From Paenibacillus tyrphae (lineage in GTDB: Bacteria; Bacillota; Bacilli; Paenibacillales; NBRC-103111), in NCBI RefSeq assembly GCF_024158745.1, contig NZ_JAMZAW010000009.1, positions 62,001 through 126,000 of the forward strand: DNA of 64,000 nucleotides, in the 5' to 3' direction. Within the stretch, counting starts at the first letter, position 1. Each line of letters begins with the position of its first letter. A program made the translations under genes and the position numbers. The notes below the pieces were generated by a model that did not search any database, was not told the DNA's origin, and saw nothing but the letters and a program-made list of their open reading frames with translations. Shown piece after piece: positions 17,441-26,900 of this stretch.

Positions 17441-17506
17441 TTACACACTTCTCCTGAGCGGCAGCTTCACCGTGAACGCGGAGCCTCCGCCCGGTCCCTC
17501 ATTCAC
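17441..17506 (-). pseudogene. 3' remnant of a histidine kinase
   Basis: The last 21 codons of a kinase survive on the minus strand: NEGPGGGSAFTVKLPLRRSV then TAA. G-x-G-S-x-F-x-V-x-L-P is the usual end of a HATPase_c domain, followed by its own terminator. No other part of the gene is in the 130 bases upstream, which lead into the methyltransferase promoter. This is a deletion scar. Confidence 0.6.
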
Positions 17507-17648
17507 TTAAAATAAACTATGTTTTAACTAATAAATGAAAAAGAGCATAAAATTGAAAAATCGACATAAATCTACTACATTTGCTATATACACCTTCCAT
17601 GGCTAAGGCTATAATGCAGATAGAAAAAATTGGAGGGTGATTCCAAGT

Positions 17649-18338
17649 ATGGAAAAGGTGTGGAACGTCGTATGGAAAAAAGATAACTACGCATTGGAGA
17701 AAGTAAGGAACAACAAGGCGCTGAAGAAATTTAATATATACGAAAGCTTGGGAGTCAACTTTCATAAATATAAAAAAGTCGGTGATTTCGGGGCGGGCGG
17801 GGGCTATATGACGTTGGAATTGATCAACCGATACCCCGGTATTGAAAGCGTGAGACTGTACGATTATTCGGAAGATGCGCTGCTCAAGTCCAAAGAAAAT
17901 CTGGCGAATTACAGCCATGTCAGCTTTAAGCAGCACGACTTGAATGCTCCGATGACGGATCATGCCGTACAACATGATTTTATTATGGCGTTCAGCGTGC
18001 TGGAGCATGTTCATAATTATGAGACAGGCCTGCAGACGTTGTTCGACCATTTGGAAAGCTCCGGGGAAGCCATCATGGTCTGGTCCCATGCGAATTCGAT
18101 TTTCAAGTGGCAGCGTCAATGGTATGAGAAGCTAAACCTGTGGAACTACGGTTTTCAGAAGGAAATGTCCGTAAAGGAAATCTATCAATTTCTGGACGGT
18201 AAATTTGATGTGCTGTGCTGCAAAGTCGTCCCGTGCGTCGGAGATAAGGGTGTCTGGACCTTGCTGGATAATGTGATTCACAAATTCAATAAACAGAGCG
18301 GCAGATATTTATTTCTTCACCTGAAGAAAAAGCAATAG
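17649..18338 (+). CDS. Class I SAM-dependent methyltransferase
   Basis: About 229 residues from ATG 17649, with GGAGGG 11 bases upstream (GTG 17637 overlaps that site). The SAM-binding motif I is VGDFGAGGGYMTLEL, motif II the acidic strand end VRLYDYSEDALLKSK, and motif III/IV the run DFIMAFSVLEHVHNY. This is a small-molecule type methyltransferase (Methyltransf_11/25-like); acceptor unknown. It starts a rightward set with a NUDIX hydrolase and an EamA transporter, spaced 45 and minus 11 bases, which suggests making or altering a small molecule and moving it. Confidence 0.85.
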   Translation: MEKVWNVVWKKDNYALEKVRNNKALKKFNIYESLGVNFHKYKKVGDFGAGGGYMTLELINRYPGIESVRLYDYSEDALLKSKENLANYSHVSFKQHDLNAPMTDHAVQHDFIMAFSVLEHVHNYETGLQTLFDHLESSGEAIMVWSHANSIFKWQRQWYEKLNLWNYGFQKEMSVKEIYQFLDGKFDVLCCKVVPCVGDKGVWTLLDNVIHKFNKQSGRYLFLHLKKKQ

Positions 18339-18383
18339 AGAAACGCTTGATGCTCGCTTAAAAACGATAAGAAGGTGAAGGTC

Positions 18384-18809
18384 ATGATGATCGATAATAT
18401 GGAAATCCATTACAACCAATGTCCTGAGACGTATCAGTATGTTTTGGTTGTTTTACATTATAAAGATCAATTTGTTTTCGTGAAGAACAAAAAAAGAAAG
18501 TGGGAATTTACAGGGGGGAAAAAGGAAGACGGCGAAACGATTCTGGAGGTTGCCAAGAGGGAGGCTTGGGAAGAAGCCGGAGCCGTGATCGAAAATATAC
18601 AGGTTGTAGGCTATTATACGTTAGCCAACCATGAGAACGTGATTATTTCCGCCGCGGAAGTCTTGTATTTCGAGGATATTCCCGCATTCTCCGAAACGAC
18701 GGAAGTCCGATTATCGGCAACGCTGCCAAGCGAAGAGGAATTGTCGTTTACGGACGGAATTTACAAATCGATCTTCAGCCACATCAAGGAACATGGTTAT
18801 GAAAGTTAA
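18384..18809 (+). CDS. NUDIX hydrolase
   Basis: 141 residues from ATG 18384, with AAGAAGGTG upstream. The Nudix box reads GGKKEDGETILEVAKREAWE followed by EAGA, with the RE..EE..G pattern complete. The N-terminus (YQYVLVVLHYKDQFVFVKNK) and KRKWEFTGG are typical of small MutT/YtkD-like NTP-sugar or NTP pyrophosphohydrolases. It lies between the methyltransferase and the EamA transporter and overlaps the latter by 11 bases, so the three are likely co-translated. Confidence 0.88.
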   Translation: MMIDNMEIHYNQCPETYQYVLVVLHYKDQFVFVKNKKRKWEFTGGKKEDGETILEVAKREAWEEAGAVIENIQVVGYYTLANHENVIISAAEVLYFEDIPAFSETTEVRLSATLPSEEELSFTDGIYKSIFSHIKEHGYES

Positions 18810-19650
18810 AGGCATTCTACTCAGCGTTGCTTCCGTTCTGGTGATGAGCCTCTCACCACTGACCAATATGTTCTCTCTATCCACGATCGACCCGATGGTC
18901 GCCAGCTTTTACAGCAGTCTGTTCTCAGCTTTATTCTGCTTGTTGTTTTTAGGGATCAGAAAAAAAAGGCTGGCGCTCGTCAACGACAAAAGAATCTACC
19001 TGCTGGGGGTCACGAACTCCATCGGCGTCGTGTGCCAATATTTCAGCTTGTTTATGCTGGGACCGATCGCTTTTGGCTTAATCGGCCGGTTTTATATTAT
19101 TTTTTCGCTAGCCTTGGCCGTATTCATCCTCCGTGAAAAAATTAAATCGTCGAGTTACTTTCCGATCGTCATTTGTATCCTGGGTTCCTTTCTGGTCGTG
19201 AACACGGGGTCGTCGAACAATCATATGATGGGGATTATGTTGGGGCTGCTGTATACGTTTTTGTTTGCGTTAACCAATTTGCTGGCGAAGAAACTGGTGG
19301 ATCGGATCGATTCCTCCATTATTTTATTTTACAACCAGATTATTTCTACCGTATTGATCGGTGCGTTTATATGGATGACTCGGGGAGATTACAAAGTTTT
19401 TTTCGCCGGAGAAAGCTTGTTGTTCATCGTGATTGCGGCATTTTGCAGCGGCTTTCTAGGCATTATCCTGTTCTACGAAAGCATTAAGTACATCAAATTC
19501 TCGGTAGCCAATCTGATCCGGTCGTTGAATCCTGTCATTGTCTTCGTGTATTCGTATCCTTTTTTCCCGATTGAGATTACGGCCAAATTCATCGCAGGCA
19601 GCGTGATGATTGTCGTTTCGGTCATCTGGTTGAACCTGAAGCAAGAGTAG
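18799..19650 (+). CDS. EamA (DMT superfamily) transporter
   Basis: 283 residues, ten predicted helices in two EamA halves (LFMLGPIAFGLIGRFYIIFS, then GIMLGLLYTFLFALTNLLAK, and IILFYESIKYIKFSVANLIR). I chose ATG 18799, eight bases after AAGGA, over ATG 18793 only two bases after it. It overlaps the NUDIX gene. EamA proteins export or import metabolites such as amino acids, nucleotides or sugars. The grouping with a methyltransferase and a NUDIX enzyme suggests a modified nucleotide-linked or similar compound, which is inference. Confidence 0.88.
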   Translation: MKVKGILLSVASVLVMSLSPLTNMFSLSTIDPMVASFYSSLFSALFCLLFLGIRKKRLALVNDKRIYLLGVTNSIGVVCQYFSLFMLGPIAFGLIGRFYIIFSLALAVFILREKIKSSSYFPIVICILGSFLVVNTGSSNNHMMGIMLGLLYTFLFALTNLLAKKLVDRIDSSIILFYNQIISTVLIGAFIWMTRGDYKVFFAGESLLFIVIAAFCSGFLGIILFYESIKYIKFSVANLIRSLNPVIVFVYSYPFFPIEITAKFIAGSVMIVVSVIWLNLKQE

Positions 19651-19714
19651 CTAATACTTTTCCAAAATGTGTTATGATATGGGAGAACTCATATCTCACA
19701 TGGAGGTGAAGCGG

Positions 19715-20035
19715 TTGAAATACGTGTACGGTATTCTAGCTTTGCTCGGAACAATACTGCCCTATTCCCAGTTCATACCATGGGTTAGTGAGCATGGACC
19801 TAACCTTTCTTTATTGATAGGAGAAGCAAGTCAGACCCGTATCGGCGCATTCGCATGGCTGGATGTTGCGGTTTCGGCAGTGGTCTTAATCGCCTTCATT
19901 GGATATGAAGGGAGTCGCCAAGGAATGAAATGGTTATGGGTACCGATCATTGGGACATTAACCGTTGGCGTTTCGTTGGGACTTCCCTTATTTTTATTAC
20001 AACGAGAAATTCATTTGGAGAAAAGCCGTGGATAA
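19715..20035 (+). CDS. DUF2834 small membrane protein
   Basis: 106 residues from TTG 19715, six bases after a perfect GGAGGTGA; in-frame ATGs at 19667 and 19700 lie at or before that site. KYVYGILALLGTILPYSQFI begins the first helix, the family signature; three predicted helices in total, with GAFAWLDVAVSAVVLIAFIG in the middle. DUF2834 proteins have no known role. The end overlaps the next gene by 8 bases. Confidence 0.85.
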   Translation: MKYVYGILALLGTILPYSQFIPWVSEHGPNLSLLIGEASQTRIGAFAWLDVAVSAVVLIAFIGYEGSRQGMKWLWVPIIGTLTVGVSLGLPLFLLQREIHLEKSRG

Positions 20036-20825
20036 AAAAGCGAAAAAGATACTCATGAACACCTTCTGGTCTTCCAGCGGTTGGAAGGACCGGCCGACTG
20101 CCTTTGCCGGTGAGGATTTCAATTATGCCAAAAGCCAAGGGCTGATGTTCGATCCCATCACGATCACGCATGATGATTTGGTCAAACGGCTGCAGGAATT
20201 GCACCAAACGATTACCAAGGAACGGGTAGCCGCTGCGTTCCTGCATAGTCTGTCTACGAAAAAAGTTCATCTGCGGAGCGCCCTGTCGAGCTGGGCCCTG
20301 ACCTCCCGGTTGCCTCTGCATACCTACGGTCAGCAGAGTGTCGTGCGGCCGAATTACAGCAGCTGCGGGGATTGCAACTTCCATGGTCTCATGTCGGACC
20401 GGGATTATGTGAATAAGGATTTGAACGTGCTGAATTTCGAGCGGGTCAAATGGGGCGGCATCCGCTTGAACCAGCTTTTGTATTGCTGGCTGGATCTCGA
20501 ATTGTTCAGCAAGGAAGAAGAAGCATTCGAGGTTACCACTGAGGATGCTGCCATGCTCAACAACATGACCGAAGCGATTCAGGACTGTGCGGAGCACGAG
20601 AGCGCCCGGCAGCTGGAGAAGCGCTGGAAGGATGCGTTTCCTTCAAGCAAGCAGGAGCGGGACGTGACGATGGAAATATGGGGATATGCCGGACTGCTGG
20701 TGGAGCGCGATACGCCCCGCAAGCTTCGGGGTGGGAGTCATGATTTTAATTCCGTTGCGGGTTGGCAGGGGAGTGACGGGTACTCCCGGGAAGCGCTGGA
20801 ATTTTACTTCGGCGCGTTTCTGTAG
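20028..20825 (+). CDS. Unknown cytoplasmic protein
   Basis: About 265 residues from GTG 20028 (TTGGAG site, 7 bases), overlapping the DUF2834 gene; an internal ATG at 20052 is an alternative. The sequence opens VDKKAKKILMNTFWSSSGWK and has a small cysteine cluster (SSCGDCNFHG) that might bind metal, and a C-terminal part rich in aromatic residues (EALEFYFGAFL). The start of this frame in the 19965 region has no site. I do not recognise the family. The gene sits upstream of a SUKH-TPR gene, a context seen with immunity-like proteins, but this is not evidence of function. Confidence 0.65.
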   Translation: MDKKAKKILMNTFWSSSGWKDRPTAFAGEDFNYAKSQGLMFDPITITHDDLVKRLQELHQTITKERVAAAFLHSLSTKKVHLRSALSSWALTSRLPLHTYGQQSVVRPNYSSCGDCNFHGLMSDRDYVNKDLNVLNFERVKWGGIRLNQLLYCWLDLELFSKEEEAFEVTTEDAAMLNNMTEAIQDCAEHESARQLEKRWKDAFPSSKQERDVTMEIWGYAGLLVERDTPRKLRGGSHDFNSVAGWQGSDGYSREALEFYFGAFL

Positions 20826-20882
20826 GCTTGTTATAATTGGTACCGGTGGAGCATGTACCTAACTAACGAAAAGAGGCAGAGT

Positions 20883-22280
20883 ATGGAGAGAGACCTATTG
20901 GAGCAGTTGAACCTCTGGCATGAAGAGGACGAATTTGAAAATATAATCGATCGGATTTTGGAAATTCCCGAACGGGACCGTGATTATGATTGCATCAGTC
21001 ATTTGGCAAGAGCCATGAACAATCTGGAACGTTACGAGGAAGCGCTGCAGCAGCTTTTGACGATTGAGAAGCGAGGCGAGAATGACCCTCTGTGGCACTT
21101 CCGCGCGGGCTATGCCTACTACTATCTGGAACAATACGAGGACGCTGTAAGAGAATTCGAAACCGCGGATCAACTGGCCCCCAACGATGAAACCACGCTG
21201 TCGTTTTTAGCTTGGAGCCGTCAAGGCCTAACCGCAATGAACCGTAAACGCAAGCGGTCGATGGCCATGCAGGCCCGGAATGAGCAGGTCAGCCATACCG
21301 GAGCGGGGAAAGCTCCCTTTGAAGGGTTTGACTTGACAAAATTCTGGGATGATAGCGACTACGCGTTAAAAGAATACGTCAGCGAGCCGCCTACGGATGA
21401 GCTTATTGCTTCGATCGAACAAGAGCTGGGCTACAAATTGCCGGCCTCTTACATTGCGATGATGAAGTTACATAACGGCGGTGTGCCGATCAACACTTGC
21501 TTCCCTACGGAGGAAGCAACGTCTTGGGCGGAAGACCATATTGCGATTACGGGGATCATGGGGATCGGGCGCGAAAAGCCTTATTCGCTCTGCGGAGAAT
21601 TGGGCAGCCCGTTTATGATTGAAGAATGGGGCTATCCCGACATTGGCGTGGTCATTTGCGATTGCCCTTCGGCAGGTCACGATGTCGTAATGCTGGATTA
21701 TCGGAAATGCGGCAGGCATGGGGAGCCTGAGGTGATCCATGTCGATCAGGAAGGCGATTATGAAATTACGTTTTTGGCCGAGAACTTCGAGGCCTTTATC
21801 CGGGGATTGGTGCATCACGATGTCTATGACACCTCGGAGGAGGATAAGCAGGAGGATTTGCGGAAGGTGGCCCATGAGGAATTTTCCCCGCTGCTTTCGG
21901 AGCTGTGTGCCCGTGTCACCGAGGTCGACAACATAGAGGAGATCATCCGTGCGATTTGTACCCGAATTGTTGAGGAAAAAGGGTACTTTGCTTTCCATGC
22001 GGACGAGTTCTCTACGTTGATGTATGATCTGCAATTTTGGCTGTACACCAAGTCTTACCCCGATACAAGCCGTGAACAATATTTGAAGGATTATAGCAAA
22101 ATGATCGCTTTCGGCGGGTCGTTCAGCACGGGTGGGTATGCTCCCGGCTTTATCACGGATTGGCTGGACGATCGACTCCGGCAAGGCATGATTGTCGGGA
22201 CAAGCGATGCGCTTACATTCACGGATGCGGCAACGAAGCAATTGCTGGAAAAGATGAAAGCATTCGCTTCTGCGACTTAA
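20883..22280 (+). CDS. TPR plus SMI1/KNR4 (SUKH) protein
   Basis: About 465 residues. I favour ATG 20883 (MERDLLEQLNLWHEEDEFEN) behind AGAGG; ATG 20853 with GGTGGAG is an alternative that adds ten residues. Residues about 1-120 form tetratricopeptide repeats (LARAMNNLERYEEALQQLLT, WHFRAGYAYYYLEQYEDAVR). Residues about 155-300 are a SUKH domain (TDELIASIEQELGYKLPASY, IAMMKLHNGGVPINTCFP, GYPDIGVVICDCPSAGHDVV). A C-terminal helical part follows. Proteins of this arrangement are common in Paenibacillus with unproven function; SUKH domains are often toxin-immunity modules. Confidence 0.82.
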   Translation: MERDLLEQLNLWHEEDEFENIIDRILEIPERDRDYDCISHLARAMNNLERYEEALQQLLTIEKRGENDPLWHFRAGYAYYYLEQYEDAVREFETADQLAPNDETTLSFLAWSRQGLTAMNRKRKRSMAMQARNEQVSHTGAGKAPFEGFDLTKFWDDSDYALKEYVSEPPTDELIASIEQELGYKLPASYIAMMKLHNGGVPINTCFPTEEATSWAEDHIAITGIMGIGREKPYSLCGELGSPFMIEEWGYPDIGVVICDCPSAGHDVVMLDYRKCGRHGEPEVIHVDQEGDYEITFLAENFEAFIRGLVHHDVYDTSEEDKQEDLRKVAHEEFSPLLSELCARVTEVDNIEEIIRAICTRIVEEKGYFAFHADEFSTLMYDLQFWLYTKSYPDTSREQYLKDYSKMIAFGGSFSTGGYAPGFITDWLDDRLRQGMIVGTSDALTFTDAATKQLLEKMKAFASAT

Positions 22281-22289
22281 AATTCATCA

Positions 22290-22331
22290 AAGCCCACCGG
22301 ACCGAAACCTACGCGGCGCCGGGGGGCTTCC
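22290..22331 (+). terminator. Possible terminator after the TPR-SUKH gene
   Basis: AAGCCC and CGG pair with CCG and GGGCTT around a long loop. No clear T-run follows, so this is tentative. It lies between convergent genes. Confidence 0.35.
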
Positions 22332-22354
22332 ATGCGAAACTCGAAGTGTCTGAT

Positions 22355-23503
22355 TTAGGAAGTAAGGCTCACGAACTTCCAACGTGTATACCAATCCGTA
22401 ATGTCAGGGCTAATCGGCGTCTCCAAATCCCGCTCCATTTTCGCTCTCAAGAGCAAATATTGCTCTTCCACCCCGATCCTGTCGCCAATCCAATCATAAA
22501 GCTTCATCAGCGAGAAATAGCTTTCCTCCTCGTCCGGAAGCAATTGTTGAATACGCAGATGGACTTGAATGGCTTTTTTCGGGTTTTTTTGTTGCTCGTA
22601 GAACTCACATAACTTTCGCATATGGTATAACCACAGCAATCGAAACCGTTCCCGTTCATGTTCGGCCCAGAGGTAATCGTATTTTCCCAGATAGTCCCCC
22701 TTGTACAAATTCAACACATGCTCATAGGCGTCAACTGTACCTGCATCCAGGACACCCAATTGCCTCATGGCGTATTCCCATTCCTCTGTGTCTACCCGAG
22801 CTTCCCCGATTTCAAGCTTGTACCCTGCCTCCAAATCGCCGCTATTTATGCGAATTGTGTCCATTCCCGAGTTTTTCAAGGTTTGACGTACTTGATAAAT
22901 CGTTGTATAGAGATGCTGCGCTGCCTTAGTCTCTTCCAGCTCTGGCCATAACAGTTCGAGCAAGACGCTTCGATTGATGGTCCGGTCCCGATGATGGAGC
23001 AAATAGGCAAACAATTCCTGCGCCTTGCTCGTACGCCATTTAACATTCTGGGCGTCCATGCCGGGCAGCTTAAACCGGATTTGATTAAAGCAGCAAATCA
23101 TGGGGGAGTTCGTATCCTGTGTTTTCTTGGTGGCTCTGATAGCCAATTTCTCTTTTATCCGCAGGATCGTTTGGCGCAGACGCTCCTTTTGCAGCGGCTT
23201 CACAATATAATCCAAGGCGTAAAGCTCGAAAGCTTGCACAGCATATTGATCGTAACCGGTCACAAATACGATTTCGGTACCGGGAACGGCCGCCTGGATC
23301 TGCTTCCCCAGATTTAGGCCGTTAATATCCGGCATATGGATATCAAGAAACACCACATCGGGGTGATGAGCCAATACGCCTGCCATGACCTCGGTTGAAT
23401 CGGAATAGGTAGCAACGATCTCGACTTCGCTTGCTTCACGCTCAATCGCTTTTTTAAGTCCCATTAATGCTAAATGTTCATCGTCAACCAATATGGCTTT
23501 CAC
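22355..23503 (-). CDS. Response regulator with BTAD (SARP-like) output
   Basis: 382 residues. The receiver domain is residues 1-120 with acidic pocket D7-D8, phospho-acceptor D54 (VVFLDIHMPD) and K104 region (YIVKPL). A winged-helix DNA-binding part (about 150-230: WRTSKAQELFAYLLHHRDRT, INRSVLLELLWPELEE) is followed by a bacterial transcriptional activation domain of TPR-like helices (EWEYAMRQLGVLDAGTVDAY, LLWLYHMRKLCEFYEQQKNP). No histidine kinase is adjacent, so it is an orphan here. It is divergent from the SLH surface protein and may control it. ATG 23503 has AGGAGG upstream. Confidence 0.9.
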   Translation of the reverse strand: MKAILVDDEHLALMGLKKAIEREASEVEIVATYSDSTEVMAGVLAHHPDVVFLDIHMPDINGLNLGKQIQAAVPGTEIVFVTGYDQYAVQAFELYALDYIVKPLQKERLRQTILRIKEKLAIRATKKTQDTNSPMICCFNQIRFKLPGMDAQNVKWRTSKAQELFAYLLHHRDRTINRSVLLELLWPELEETKAAQHLYTTIYQVRQTLKNSGMDTIRINSGDLEAGYKLEIGEARVDTEEWEYAMRQLGVLDAGTVDAYEHVLNLYKGDYLGKYDYLWAEHERERFRLLWLYHMRKLCEFYEQQKNPKKAIQVHLRIQQLLPDEEESYFSLMKLYDWIGDRIGVEEQYLLLRAKMERDLETPISPDITDWYTRWKFVSLTS

Positions 23504-23599
23504 AGGAGCGTCCTCCTTGACAGTCGGTTCTTGTAATTGCTTTCACAATTCTTATATCGGCTTTCATGCGAATATATTGAACAGGCCCCATGAGTTGTC

Positions 23600-23616
23600 T
23601 AGGTTTTGTTTAGGTT
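23600..23616 (+). promoter_or_regulatory. Direct repeat of TAGGTT with 11-bp period
   Basis: TAGGTT at 23600 and 23611, one helical turn apart, about 100 bases upstream of the BTAD regulator's start. Such spacing suits a receiver-type regulator binding as a dimer on one face. Likely target is the divergent regulator itself or the genes to the right. Confidence 0.4.
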
Positions 23617-23693
23617 GGGTTGGTAAACTAGTAGATAGCGTTATCAGCGATCAATGGGGTGATTTGCAATGACAAGGTGCACCATGTTTGGAG

Positions 23694-23882
23694 GTGAGTA
23701 ATTACAAGGCCATGGTCGAATGGCAGATTCAGCAAATGGCTTTTCTTGTTGAACTGCATCCAGGGTACAATATCCGTTCCAGATTGCCAACGAAGAAATA
23801 AATAACTCAAGCGAAAGCAGAGGCGCTCGAGTTAGAAGTAGTCGACAAATTATTTAAAAAGAAGGGAGAACCTGCTGAATAG
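23694..23882 (+). pseudogene. Small unknown ORF broken by an in-frame TAA
   Basis: A 62-codon frame from GTG 23694: VSNYKAMVEWQIQQMAFLVE and LHPGYNIRSRLPTKK, then TAA at 23799, then ITQAKAEALELEVVDKLF and KKKGEPAE, ending at TAG 23882. Both halves share one frame and look like protein, so a single base change probably broke a short gene of about 60 residues. The GTG overlaps a GGAGGTGA site, and a tiny frame of ten codons (ATG 23668) precedes it. Family not recognised. Confidence 0.4.
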
Positions 23883-23896
23883 AAAGAAATCTGCGA

Positions 23897-23913
23897 ATAT
23901 AGAATTTCTATAT
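23897..23913 (+). promoter_or_regulatory. Palindrome just upstream of the SLH protein gene
   Basis: ATATAGAATTTCTATAT (arms ATATAGA/TCTATAT) ends 27 bases before ATG 23941. It could be an operator in the leader or a stem near the ribosome site. Its function is not known. Confidence 0.4.
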
Positions 23914-23940
23914 GCTTTCGCCAGCAGGAATGAACAAAAG

Positions 23941-26900
23941 ATGAAATTAACAAATCGAAGAATGTTATCTTTGCTAATGGCAATCATCATGGTATTGACG
24001 ATGATCCCTTTTCATCCATTGGAAGTAAGAGCAGCGGCAACACCAACACTTGATCTAGGTATTCCTGTTAAAGTAACCGAAGTAACCTATCAGCTGCCAA
24101 ATGCTGCATTTGGAAGTACAGGTGTCGTTGATGCAAAAGGCGGATACTTTACTGTGGCGGTAAATAGTGGCTCAATTACTGTTGGAGCTCTTTCAAGCGA
24201 TATTACCGAGTTAACGAATGGTATAATAATTTTTGACAAAGAAACTGATAAATCTACACCTACCAATAGAGTGTTCAATTTTTCAGGAAGTGCTACTTAT
24301 AAAGATATTCAAGATGCAATTCGAAATATGACATTTACACAAGTTTCAGGGCAAACCCAAACTGTCAAAGTAAATGTAGCGCCAGGGGCACCATTGACCA
24401 ATGGAAAAACCTCTGTGCGTACCTACAATGGACGCCATTTTGTATATGTGGCAAGACAGAGTACCATGACTTTTTACGATGCCGTGACTACTGCAACGAA
24501 AAATAGCGGACATCTTGTAGAACCAGCAGCAGATAATCCTGGAGAAATGCTTGCGATTGCCAGTTTGTTTAAAGATCTTAAGAGTCCCTGGACAGGAAGC
24601 TGGTTCTTTATAAGCTTTATAGGCGCTACTAAAACTACAGCACCTAGTTGGAGCATTTCTGGTGATGACAAGACACATTATGTATTAAGCGGTCTGCCAA
24701 CAGGTCTTGAGTCAACGAGTAATTTTGTGCCTAATGGAGGCTACCACCATCTTACACTTCTGCTAGATACAAATGGTTCCAAAATAGGTTACTTAGCCGT
24801 AGATAATACTCACGGTGGCACTAGCGCATATAAAGATCCAGGAGTTATTGTCGAGTATAATTCCGGATTCATTAGCAACATCATCACTACCACAAAAGAT
24901 ATCAAACTTCTTCCAGTAATGGGAGGCAGCGTAACGATCGATGGAGTTGCCAAGGCGGGTCAGACGTTGACGGCGAACGTAACGGGAATCACGTATACGC
25001 CGGACACGACAGGTAATGTGTCGACCTACCAGTGGTATCGAAACGGAGCCGCCATCACGAATGCGACGGGTTCAAGCTACACGTTAACCGCTGACGACCT
25101 GGGCGCGACCATCACCCTGACAGTCACCGCCGATGATACGCATGCGGTAGGCAGCGTAACGAGTGTGGCAACGGCAGTGGTTACGAAAGGGGATGGACCG
25201 GCCGCACCGAGTGCGCCAGTAGCAAGCAGCGTGACGCCTACGAGCATTACACTGCAACCAGTCAGCGGTCAGGAATACAGTATGGACGGCGGGTTAACTT
25301 GGCAGGATAGCCCAACCTTTAACGGACTGACACCAAGCACCGACTATACGTTTGTGACCCGGGTGAAAGCGACAGCGACGCAGATGGCGTCTGCCGTTAG
25401 CCAAGCCACTAAGATTCGGACTTCGGTCGGAGAACCGGTATTGGAAATCACGGAGCCGGCCAGCGGGACAGTAACGGTGTCTAAGCCGGTATTCAAAGGA
25501 ACAGCAGCACCAGGCTCCAAGGTTACGGTCAACATCGCGGATGGGATTACAGGGACGGTTACGGCCGACACGTATGGTAACTGGAGCTACACACCGGAAG
25601 TCAATTTGGCCGATGGTACCTACACGGTGAAAGTAACGGCTACAAAGGATGGGAAGTCCAGCACCGTAAGCAAAGATCTGACGGTTAACACCGCAGATCA
25701 ATCCTCCTTGACGGGACTGCAGCTCAATAGCTGGAACGGAACGCCGATCGGATTATCGCCGGCGTTCAATGGAAGCACGACCAAGTATACGGCTTCCGTA
25801 ACGAATAGCGTCTACAGTGTGACGCTAAGCTCGTTGCCGCTTGATCCGAACGCCAAGATTGAAGTCTCGGTCAATAATGGCCCTTGGAAGCAAGTTCCTA
25901 ACGGGGCGGCAAGCGGTAATCTGCCTTTAAATGTAGGAACGAACACGATTGTTATAAAGGTTACGGACGCCAAAGGCAAAGTAACGGAATATACCTTGAC
26001 GATTACAAGGGAATCTAGCGACAGCGGAGACTCGGATAGCAGCAGCGGCGGAAGCACCACAACGCCTTCAACCTCTACAGGCTCGTCTTCGTCCGGAGCT
26101 TCGACAACACCGAGTGGCTCGGGAATCGAAACCTCAGTGAACGGCAAAGACGATACGTTTGCAACGGGGAAAGAATCCACCTCAGGAGACCGCAAGGTGA
26201 CTTCGGTTCAAGTGGATTTGGACAAGCTGAACAAAGCATTGTCCCAAGGTAACGGACAGAAGCTTGCGATTCATTCTTCGAAAGATGGCGATATGAAGGT
26301 AGACGGATTGACGGCAGGAGCTGTGAAGCAGCTTGCCGACAAGGGAGCAAGCCTCGAAATCAGCAACCCGCTGGCGATCTACCCAGTTCCAGGCGGAAAA
26401 ATGGATTTGAGCGCGGTGTCCAAGCAGTTGGGCAATGCGGCGCTCGGGGATATTGCCGTTCATATCGATATCGCACGTTCTTCGGACACGTTGATTACCA
26501 ACGCCAAGAACAAAGCGGCAGCGGAAGGCTACGAACTGTTGGTAACTCCGGTCGATCTGGATATGACCTTCTCGCATGACGGCAAGATGGTAAGAACGGG
26601 GCAATTGAACGGATACGCGGCGAAATACATCGCGCTGCCGGAAGGCATCGATCCTAACCGCATTACGACAGGCGTTATCGTCAATCCGGACGGCAGCGTG
26701 TTCCATGTGCCGACGGTAGTAACGAAGATCAACAGCCGTTATTATGCATTGATTAAAGACTTGCGCAGCAACGGTTCCTATTCGGTCATCTGGAATCCGC
26801 AAGATTTCGATGACGTGAAGAGCCACTGGGGCAAAGCGGACGTGAACAATATTGCGGCGAGACTCGACCTTGCCGGAACCGGGAACAATACGTTTTCGCC

